From the NCBI GenBank assembly GCA_012064415.1, contig SSNU01000027.1, positions 1 through 64,000 on the forward strand: a stretch of 64,000 nucleotides of DNA, written 5' to 3'. Below, one piece after another: positions 36,318-46,500 of this stretch. Source of the DNA: Gyrodactylus bullatarudis. Lineage: Eukaryota > Platyhelminthes > Monogenea > Gyrodactylidea > Gyrodactylidae. Below the pieces are notes generated by a model, which saw only the letters and a program-made list of their open reading frames with translations, made no database searches and was not told the origin of the DNA. The position numbers and the translations under genes are program-made. Numbering within the stretch: position 1 is the stretch's first letter; each line of letters opens with the position of its first letter.

Positions 36318-36933
36318 TATGCTAGTTTATGTTCTTACAAATTTATTTTTATTTGAATTTGTGCCACTTTGGGCATACAAATAAAAACACTTTTGTGTCA
36401 AAGCTGACGTTTTGTTTAAACTTGATTTTGCCGCGAATCATGAATTCAATTTTTTCATTAGCTATTCATTTTTCTCAAACAATAAATCAATTTTATTTAT
36501 TTATCCTCCGAGTTAAATAAAAGATATTCTGATATAATCATGATACAAACTAACTAATATACAATCAGCTAAATTTTGAGACTCTCAAGTGGAGAGTACA
36601 TATTTGAAAAAAGAAACCTTCAATATTTGAAGAAAAAATCATTTTGATTGATTTACATTTGAATTATAAAATTGAAAATAAATCTGCAAAGATGATATGA
36701 TTGGCCATAATCTGAAACGGAGGGGGGAGGAGTTGTTATCTGGTGATGTATTTGAAATGGCTCCAATTCAAATTAATCATTATCATACAGGACTCTTTCC
36801 TAGATCAATAATAAATATTATTAAATGCTCATAAATAAAATTATCGGTTAATTCTTTTTTCTTTATTAAAATATTTCTTTAGCATTCAAGTTTTGAGGTG
36901 AAGCAAAATCCATTTTTCCAGCTTCGTTACATG
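36318..36933. other. Intergenic spacer between PITP copies A and B
   Basis: 616 bp with no gene. It should contain the promoter of copy A and the 3' end of copy B. The frame at 36329-36520 (+) has no recognisable feature. Confidence 0.5.
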
Positions 36934-37889
36934 TTATGAAGTGATACCTCTGAGAGATTCTCCTTTGATTAACTAGAAAAGTTCTCAAAATAGTTACGTA
37001 GTAAAAGAAAGAAAAAAACTTTAATTTTACTTGTTCCAATTCCTTTTTGGTTATCTCCTCGTATTTACGAATATCGACCATTGACATGCCTTTCCATTTG
37101 TCCATGTAACAATAAAGTCTTCTATGAAAGTCTGTGAATAATTTCTCTTCAAAAGGAAATATATAGCTACCAACAGTACTGGAGCCCCAAACGTTCAGAG
37201 TAAGCGAGACGAGCTTGTAGCAGCACATCATCTTGGAGGGATCAAAGGTCTCATACCATCTTGGTTGGAGAGGACCAACGTCTGGAGTCTTGAAGATATT
37301 CGTATCAAATTCAAGATCAAAAGCTCCCAAAGTTTTGGCATGGTCATTATCTCCAATGTCGATGGTGACATTAGTTAAATTCTTTAACTCATCATCGCTT
37401 AGATTATGCGGATTCTTCAGGTTAATATCAGTATGATGAAAAGATTCTATAACAATTTGAAAACTAGTTGGAGCGAAACCTTTATTCTAGAATAAAATCA
37501 TCAATAACTATATCTTTTTGTGCGCTTACTCGAAGAACTGTTCGACAGAAAGGATAAGAGTTCCATGCTTTTTCTTCAATCGTTAAATAATCTGCAGAAA
37601 GTGTATATTTGAAAACTTTTGGAACTTTATCCTGAAGGTGATAATTCTTTAGAGTGTATTGACCCTCTGTGTAGGAGCCGTCAAGTAATTGAGATTCAGG
37701 AGGATGCTTTTCTCTACTGAATGGTTCATTGGTAACCACCTCAATACCGTTATTACCCCCAGTTTCTTGTTTTGAAAATTCCGCGACAGTATATAGTTGA
37801 GCAATTTGATACTCTTCAACACTCAAGGGCAATGGAATTCGACTATTTATTTCAAAATAAAAAACTTACTATAGATATTTTGTGACCAT
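36934..37889 (-). CDS. Class I phosphatidylinositol transfer protein, copy B
   Basis: Four exons with the same plan as copy A: 37889-37870, 37842-37530, 37486-37031 and 36972-36934, giving 275 residues. Introns are 27, 43 and 58 bp. The exon 2 and exon 3 lengths (313 and 456 nt) equal those of copy A. Motifs seen are YRIPLPLSVEEYQIAQLYTV, ETGG, QYTLK for inositol phosphate contact, WNSYPFCRT, KMMCCYKLV and FHRRLYCYMDKW. The protein ends after LIKGESLRGITS. The loop that carries Trp-Trp in vertebrates reads NVWG here. Closest relative in the window is copy A, and both differ more from copy C. The first intron contains in-frame stops, so it must be removed for the ATG to be used. Confidence 0.9.
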
Positions 37890-38807
37890 ATCAGATATTT
37901 CCCGATAGCGTATACCGTATATTTCAATTCAATATACCGCTAATAAAACTTAAACACATTTCTAATTTTTCTCGATTTTAATTTCATTTTACTAATCGGA
38001 TTCCGCGTAATTTAATTTTAAATGTTCATATATTACAATGGATTTTCAATTTAAATCGGCAGTACATAATTTTTTCATTTAGATAGAATTACCCAAGAAA
38101 AATCATCAACTGTCTTGTAGCTTTTAATGACAGAAATTTTAGTTGCGAGATACTCAGAATTAGTTGATGGTTAGTGAACATTGTTGATGGTCAAAAAAAA
38201 TTTAGAACGTCTTAATATGTTATTATGATATAGAACTTTGAAAAGATCAAATAAAAAGATAATTTTACAAAAAGATATATTACATTTAATATTAAGCTCA
38301 TGTTTAGTCAGATTATTCAAGTTTATTGAAAAATATTTTAAACGTTTTTTATATTAGAAAACTTGTTGAATCATTTTCTCATTGACTGTTTAAATTCATT
38401 TATTATACTCAAAATAATTTGGAAAAAACCTGTTTGACACTGTTAATTTTGAAATTAAAATCATTTTTCATCAAATACAAAAGTCATAATAAACTTTGAA
38501 AAACCACAGGTTTTATTTTCAGGTCCTGTGGCAATATAACTTGTATATTATACAATGTATAATTTTCCCAGCGTTTATTAACATTTATAGAATCATGAGA
38601 CAAGAATAAATTTGAATGCATAGAACATGGTGCGATCGTCTCTTTTGAAAGGACAAAGAGAGACAACGTAAAATACACTTGATTGACTTTGAATTTGCAT
38701 GAAATTTGAAAGAGATTGTCAAGCAACAATTGGGACATATAACTAGTATATATATATATATACAAAGTATATATAAAAAATAATAATTGTAAGCAAGTTT
38801 TATAATC
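37890..38807. other. Intergenic spacer between PITP copies B and C
   Basis: 918 bp holding the copy B promoter and the copy C 3' UTR. A TA microsatellite lies at about 38745-38761. The minus frame at 38484-38765 shows no domain. Confidence 0.5.
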
Positions 38808-41800
38808 TCATTGTGAAGTAATGCCCCGAAGAGTGTCTTGTTTAATAAGCTAGTTGGTGGAGAAAGAAAAAAAGGAGATTAGATTCATTTTTATTGACAA
38901 AAGATTAATTCTTACATCTTGTAGCTCCCTCTTTGTGACCTCTTCGTATTCTCGAATTTGCTCCATTGTCATGCCTCTCCACTTGTCAGTATAGCAAAAG
39001 AGTCGCCTATGAAAGTCAGCAAACAATTTTTCTTCAAAGGAGAAAATGTGACTATTCAGTATGCCAAGGAACCACATGTTATTAGTTAAAGTGACTAGTT
39101 TATAACAGCACATCATGTTTTCTGTATCATGATTTTCATACCATTTTGGTGATAATCCCTTGAGATTGGTGTCGAATTCTTGCTTAAATACTTTGATGTA
39201 ATTTGCGTAATCATTGTCCCCAATATCTATTGTGACTTCAGTTACATTTGAAGTATCTTTGAGATTGTGTGGATTCTTAAGATTGATATCCTTATGATGA
39301 AATGATTCAATAATTATTTGAAATTTTTCCGGTGCCACCATCTTGTTCTACAAAATAATACAGAAAAATTTAGAGTTGCTTTCAAGACCACTAATTGGTT
39401 GGTCAATCTCAACCTATCAAGCCCCAGTCGGTCAGAAAAGTAGGTGCTATGAACATTTAAAATTTCATGAAATTTAACCAGAAATTAATACATTTTCGGC
39501 CCTAAAATCTCTTAAATCTCAAATGAATTAATTATATTTTCATTATAATACTCATGAGTAAACAATCAGTTTTATTTTGTGCGATGGGTTTTCCAGTCAT
39601 ACATTTTTAGAGAGTTTAGTGTAGTAATTGCTTTAAAACAACTGTGGAATCGTAATCAGCGTATTCACAAACCACAAGATAAACAAAAGATTGAACTCGA
39701 GTCATGAAAAAAATCTCTGGGACTTTAAAAAAAGGACATTTATTGGGACAATATCTTCTAAACTTAATCAAATTTTCAATCTCAGCGATGTCCCTTGAAA
39801 ATAATTTCTCTTCAAGGGTTAAAGAAGTGCCAATTTAACAAGTTGCTACTAGATTTGATGTAAGATGAGATTCAAATAACAATTCAAAAGTGTAAATTTA
39901 GGCTCTAAAGTCAAATAGGATTATTTTTATCACATAATTTATGTACAACTCCTGATTGTACAATACTTGATTCATTCAAAAAACTTCATTGTCATAAAAA
40001 GTAACTGATTTTTGTGAATGTAATTATCATAGAAATATTTGCAAATAAAATTTAAAAACTTGAGACAATATTAAAATTCTTGGTCATTGGTCATCTAAAA
40101 GTTTCGATGATGATTGTGTTCACACGTATTTTTCACTGATGCAATAAGCTTATCAAACACAAAATATTATTTTTATACTTACATCATTTCATCCGTATCA
40201 GTTTTTTTCAATCAGATTTGACAATAGTAATACAGTATAAGAGTTTGACCTATGATAATAAAGTATAATATTTTGATGTATGCTTTGGTCTGTAATGTAA
40301 ATTTAGGCCCCTACACACACCCATGTAAAGTTTTACATTGAGACGTACAAATTTTTATGATAATTACTAATTATTATTTACACTGTAATTAAGTAGCCTC
40401 ATTAGATTTATTTTACACATTGACAACATAGAAAGAGCAAGTCTTTCTCTTGAACACAAAAATACAAGTTATTCAACAAATTGATGACGGCAAATCAATT
40501 TTAGAGGTTTCTTTGGATTTTAACTGCTCGAAAAGCCTTGTTTACCAGATATGAAAATTCTTGGCAGTATGAAAACACAAAATTTATGTTCAAGGCGATC
40601 TTTGACTAGAAATTGTTAACAAGTTATCGAAGAAAAAATTATTGAGATCCTTAATAAAGTCCCATCAAATAACCAGACAAATGGCTTTGGAAGTAGCAGA
40701 AAAACTCATTTCTGAAGAAGAGTAAATGCTTGTTCTTTCAGAGAATTGTTATAGAAGATTCTATTCCGGCTACAAATCTGAGATCAATATTAAAAAATCT
40801 GCTAGCAACCTTGACTTGAATAGAAAAAGAAAAATAACACAAAAAATAAATGATATCATTGTTGAAGAAAAGATTTCAACCAAAACATGTAAACGGCTTA
40901 AGGAAAAACAGTCTTAGATTTTGCGATTAAGGAAGAGTAGGGAGAATCGAGAAAAATCTTGAATTATTCCTCAGTCTATAAGGATTTGAATGTTGCACTT
41001 TTTAATCATGTTATTTTTTGCGCTCCAATAATGGAATTATAAACAAAAAAATACTCAATTTGAAAATGCAAGACCTCGCGGTGGAAAGGAATTTCGCTCT
41101 ACCAAAGAATCTGAATGCATTTCTGAAATCTTTTTTCGACCACCATCAGTTGAATGAGAGGCAAGTGAGATGTGCTTTTTTAAAATTTAAATTTAGATAA
41201 CTGGTTCTCAGATGAAGGTTTCTGATAGTCATTTGGTCAAAAGGCTCATGAGCATGGGCATTTTTGTGTGGAATTTAAATAGAATATTGAATGCAGATGA
41301 AACGTCGGTTCCATCTGTGTTTCAACCTTCAACAAATAGTACAAACTCGTAGTTATAGGCCTGTCCAAAAATCCGATGGCTTTTAAGAGAAAAACAGTTC
41401 TTGTATGACTATATGAGCACCAAGAACGGCTGGACTACTACGAAAAGTTTGGCAGCTTATCTGGAAATTATTAACAAAAATTGTCCAAACAATTCTCTTT
41501 TGTTTGTGGACAACTACCCTGCCAATAAATTTGAGAAGAATTTTAAAAATTTCCAGTAAGCCTCAATTTTTAATGATCCAGACTCAGGATGCTTCCTCCT
41601 AGCTGTACTTCAAGATTTCAGCCATGTGTTAATGACCAATTCAAAAGACTTTATGAAGAGGTCCTTCTTAAAAGAGTCTATGATCAAATAAATGGAATTT
41701 TGAAGAAAAATCCTGTTAAATTTAATATGCTCGAAGTATATTTTTGTTTTTTTATTTTTTAGATACTTAATTTATTTGTTATAGGTATTTTTGGTGACGA

Positions 41801-43376
41801 GGGATAAGTGCTTAAGTCTTTTAGTATAACTAATTGGATGCGGAAAAGTCACACATCTTCCCTTAGAGATAAGACTCGAAGTATGTGAGATGGTAAATGT
41901 TGCATGGAGTAGAGTCAGTAAAGAAGTAATTGTAAAGTCTTTAGCTGAAACTTATAAAAGCAATTGGAACTTGATTCTAAAATAAAATCTGTATTCACTT
42001 AAACCAGAGAATTTAAAAATTTTAGTCTTCTTAACTACAGTGTAAATAATAATTAGTAATTATCATAAAAATTTGTACGTCTCAATGTAAAACTTTACAT
42101 GGGTGTGTGTAGGGGCCTAAATTTACATTACAGACCAAAGCATACATCAAAATATTATACTTTATTATCATAGGTCAAACTCTTATACTGTATTACTATT
42201 GTCAAATCTGATTGAAAAAAACTGATACGGATGAAATGATGTAAGTATAAAAATAATATTTTGTGTTTGATAAGCTTATTGCATCAGTGAAAAATACGTG
42301 TGAACACAATCATCATCGAAACTTTTAGATGACCAATGACCAAGAATTTTAATATTGTCTCAAGTTTTTAAATTTTATTTGCAAATATTTCTAGGGGCCT
42401 AAATTTACATTACAGACCAAAGCATACATCAAAATATTATACTATACATGAAACTCCCTTGACGATTTCTCATTCAATTATGCGTGAAGACCCTTTGCTG
42501 GTTGACTGTATAATTATTCCTTCATGCTAAAGTATCATCAAAAACTTAATGAATTAACTTCTTTCTTCTGTTTTCAAAAAAAAGGTTCATTAAGAAAACT
42601 TCAATCTAACTCCAACAAAAAAGCAAAAAACCTAAAGGAATAATCAGGGTGAGTGAAAAAATTATTTTGTCTAGTATAGGAATCCATGAGAATCATAACT
42701 AGAAGGAATCTTGGCTATATTTCATAAAAAATTTAAACAAGAGAAAATAGATACAAAAAGCTTAATCTAGATAATCTAACGCAGCTTTTCAATTTTTTTA
42801 AATCAAAACTTTTCTGAAAATAAAAATTCAGGACCCTAGTTTTGTTCAGTGTTTATTTATCTGAATTCTATTTAGAATTTTAAAGGCATAAGTGAAGTTT
42901 TCTGTTCATAATCAGATATTGGAAATATCAGACTTTAACGAATATTGCAAAATAAAAGATACACTAACTTAATGTGGGAATTGAAAAAATAGTTGTCACT
43001 TTAAAAAAGAAACTTACTTCTAAAACTGTTCGACAAAAGGGATAAGCATTCCAAGCATTTTCAACAACTGTCATATAATCCTTTTTAATCAAACTTAATA
43101 AAATCGTTGGAAATTTGTCCTGGAGATAATAATTTTTTAGCGTGTACTGTCCCGCTTTGTACGAACCATCAAGCAATTGCGATTTTGGAGGATACTTATC
43201 CCCATTAAAAGGTTCATTTATTAAAACTTCAATACCATTATTAGCACCAGTTTCTTGTTTTGAGAATTCTGCAACAGTGTAGAGTTGAGCAATTTGATAT
43301 TCATCGACAGTTAAGGGCAGGGGGATTCGACTAGGAAAGATTATTTTAGAACATACTATAGATATTGAGTAGTCAT
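38808..43376 (-). CDS. Class I phosphatidylinositol transfer protein, copy C
   Basis: Exons 43376-43357, 43330-43018, 39347-38916 and 38849-38808 give 268 residues. The introns are 26, 3670 and 66 bp. Exon 3 is 24 nt shorter than in copies A and B, losing residues around the segment before WYE. Inositol contacts are kept in QYTLK and WNAYPFCRT. KMMCCYKL reads NMMCCYKL and the Trp-Trp loop reads NMWFLG. The second intron has expanded from about 50 bp to 3.7 kb and holds a Tigger-like transposon at 40032-42391. All junctions keep frame and GT..AG borders, so the gene looks intact in spite of the insertion. It is divergent from UBE3B with 169 bp between the two start codons. Confidence 0.88.
40032..42391. 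mobile_element. Pogo/Tigger-like DNA transposon with long inverted repeats
   Basis: Flanked by TA at 40030-40031 and 42392-42393. The terminal inverted repeats are about 360 bp (roughly 40032-40392 and 42035-42391), starting GAAATATTTGCAAATAAAAT. Within each arm lies the motif GGCCCCTACACACACCCATG. A further copy of about 50 bp of the inner arm (GGGGCCTAAATTTACATTAC and on) follows outside the right end at 42394-42446. The element lies inside the second intron of PITP copy C. Confidence 0.85.
40430..41770 (+). pseudogene. Tigger-like (CENP-B type) transposase, broken
   Basis: Frames on the plus strand carry pieces of a pogo/Tigger transposase. An N-terminal helix-turn-helix reads IQVIQQIDDGKSILEV at about 40460-40510. 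The first catalytic Asp is in NADETSVPS at about 41290. The second is in FVDNYPANKF at about 41508. The motif LPPSCTSRFQP at about 41590 corresponds to the third-acid region LPP-TTS-LQP-D. Several stops and frameshifts separate them, including TAG near 40550 and the ends of the frames 40726-40917 and 41018-41200. Non-autonomous now. Confidence 0.7.
42394..43017. other. Remainder of PITP copy C intron 2
   Basis: Apart from the 42394-42446 duplicate of the transposon arm, I see no feature. The splice donor is GTAAGT at 43017-43012. Confidence 0.5.
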
Positions 43377-43545
43377 TAATGAACGGTAAGAATATTTAAG
43401 AAATTACTCTGCAGTTTTTAGTATTCAAAACAAAAATGATTATTAAAACGAAAAACTGATGAGCGAATAATAATGGTGTTATAGGTGGTCCATATTTTGA
43501 AAAAAATTTTAAAAACTGAAAATATGACAAATTCAATATATTGAG
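43377..43545. promoter_or_regulatory. Shared upstream region of PITP copy C and UBE3B
   Basis: Only 169 bp separate the two divergent start codons, so the promoters and both 5' UTRs must fit here or overlap the genes. The stretch is AT-rich with no clear TATA box at a fixed distance from either start. Confidence 0.5.
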
Positions 43546-46500
43546 ATGTATAAAGACAAAAATGACAAGGTTGATTCGTTCATAAAAGAAAAAAAGAAAG
43601 AACGACTTTTACGCCAAGAAAATAGGGTGAAAAATGATGCAGTTATTATAATTCAAAAGAATATTAGACGATTTTTAGTTCAATCAAAACTGAGAAAAGA
43701 TTTTCGCAAGAAATTTTTGGACATAATCAATGAAACTGATTCACAATTATCTCAAAACCTTTACATTATAAAAGTTTTTGATAATATGCAGTTCCTTAGA
43801 TTTCTTTTTTCCAAAAGAAAGCAAGACATTGAAATTTTTTGTTTGTTATGCAAAAAGTTTTCGTCCTCCATGACTTCGGCTTGCTCTTTTGGGTATGATT
43901 CTGTTTTCATGGACAAAGAGAAGGCAAAGAATTGGCTGTTCATATCTAAATGGATTATTGAAACTATAATTGTCTCACTGTTTAAACTAAACGTAAGTTT
44001 TGCCCTTGCAATTCTTGCATACTTTTAAATTGCCAATTTTCTTTCTAGGATAAAAATGACCATAATCTCAAAAATATAACAATGCTCACAACCTTTTTGC
44101 TTCAGTTAACATCGCCAAATCATTGGTTTCATTTGAAGGATGATAGACTGTTTGATAGATTTGAAAAAATATCCAAAATTTTCATCGACCATGCCATAAA
44201 TAAGGGTCTTTTCAAAGCCAATAAAGATTTATTATGGAGAATCATCAATCAGAATAACACAAAATTCACAGAAATCATAATTAATAATTGCTTCAGTGTC
44301 TCGATTAAACCTTTGATATTCTACAAGGAAAAATCAAATTACTATCTAAATTTTACTGAGTGCATACTTACAATACCCGGCATTGTTATGAATCTAAATA
44401 GTACCAATGTTGAAAGTATGAAAAAGAATTTAGTTTTAAATCAATTGGTCGATCATCTCAACGATAGCAATCCAAGAAATGTTCACCTAAAAGGCCACGA
44501 GTTTCTCTACATTATTGCAAATATTGTTCATTTATCTCTGAATGAAATTGAACTCCTTATTGAAAGATCTATGAAATTTTGCGTGAGTCTCATGTATTTT
44601 AATCATAATTTTCAAAGATTTATTTCAAGATTTCAGCAAATTTCGTTTTAGAATAAGGAAGAAAGATCTCCTCAAAATAATATTTTAAAATTCATCGACT
44701 TTCTTGGGAGTAAACTCTAGAATTGCTTTTAGTCGGTTCCCTTATATTACATACATTTTTAGAAAGTTTTGTGCAATATAAATTGAATTTAAGATGATCC
44801 TAACATTTATAAACTGTTCCAAGAAAGAAACTGTTCGTTATGATTCTAGAATAAAGATTATGCAAGTATTTTTACAAAAATAATCTTTTTAATGAATAGT
44901 GCAGCACCTATACTTACAAAGGTTACTAGAAATATTTCGTTCTAGGTGCTTAGGTAATATAGGTAATAAGACGTTCCTGTGGGACATATTACCTAAGCAC
45001 CTAGAACGAAATATTTCTAATAATAATCTTTTTATAAAACACTACAATCGTATACATATCTTGATAAAATTTGAAGTTTATTAAAATTCTTTTGCGTACT
45101 TGAAAATATTTAAACTATTGTATAAAAAGTCAAGAAAACTTTAGTGCAAATTAATTCCTTAATGACGAAAGCTGATAACAAACCTAGTGCCGGATTGATA
45201 TTTCTTCAAGTAGGCGTTGTTATAATTGCAATTTTAACATGTCTTCTGGGCATTCCTCTATTAGTATTGGGAATATTTGCCCACTGCTATCCATCACACC
45301 TTATGAGCCAAAATCAGTCGTTGGGCTTCGAATCCGTCCTTCAGAATTGGACAAGTCTCGACACGTCAAATTTAGAGAAACAATTTGATGCCGCAATTGG
45401 TGCTTTTGTTTTGGGAGTGCTAATCTTTGTCCTAATGTTGGTTGTAATCATCATTTTCTATGCAAATCCAAGAAATATGAGTAAAGCATGCAAAAGCATC
45501 ACTATTTTATTTACATACATTGTTGTCTTTGGATTATTGGCTGGAGCCATTATTACAGCCATTGCGTATGAAGAACAAATGGTTGCTTATCGGGAAAAAT
45601 TCAACTTGGCCTTTGAAGCAGAACGAAACAATAACATGAATGCCTACTTTCAAAATTTAGAAGCAGTTGGAAGGGCGAACCAGTGTTGTGGTTTCAATGG
45701 TTTTCGAGATTATGACGTTAGTCAGGTAACCTTGCCAGAATTTTGTTGTTTACCAGATTACAAAGCAAATTGTAATGCTGCCGCCTCCAACCAATTTACC
45801 ACCTACCCAGGGTGTGGTGATTTATTTTGGAATAATCTGGAAGGTAATCTAGAAGTTATCCCAATTCTCCTCTATGTCATAGCAGCTCTTTTGGTCCTTT
45901 TCATAATCTTTTACACAATAGAAGAGATAATAATGAAGAAAAACGAACCCAAACCCTTCGAGTAAAATTGATAACGACATGAGTTAAAACAGAAATAAAT
46001 CTCTATAAAGAATTTTAATTTGTTAAAATAATTCTATCTAATCTTATATTATTATTATTTCTCAAATGTTAGAATCTAAAAATAGATTTCGTCTAATCAC
46101 CATGTTCGCAATTGTAAAGTTTTTGATTTTCAAAAATAATTTTCGAAAGCGTTAAGAAAATGTAAACTTAGTTATTTGACTGATAGTTCATAGGGATTGG
46201 TCATTTTTGAAAAGCCAAGGCTTTTATCTTTTACAACTGGCTTGATTTAGTGTTGTGAATAAAAATAAAAATTTAAGCACTATCAGATGGTGTGATTTAT
46301 AAAAAATATTTTCTACTGCCTTAATAAGATGATAATCTTACTCAGAGTAAGTTTTTGTAGCGCCTGATGCTTCGGCCATAGGTATTTCCCAAATTTCCAA
46401 CGTTTGACGTCAAAACTTGTTGTTTGGTTGAGAATGTAATTTTTCATATAAACTCAAACAAAACTAATATTTCTAATATTCCAGATCACTGATTACTAGA

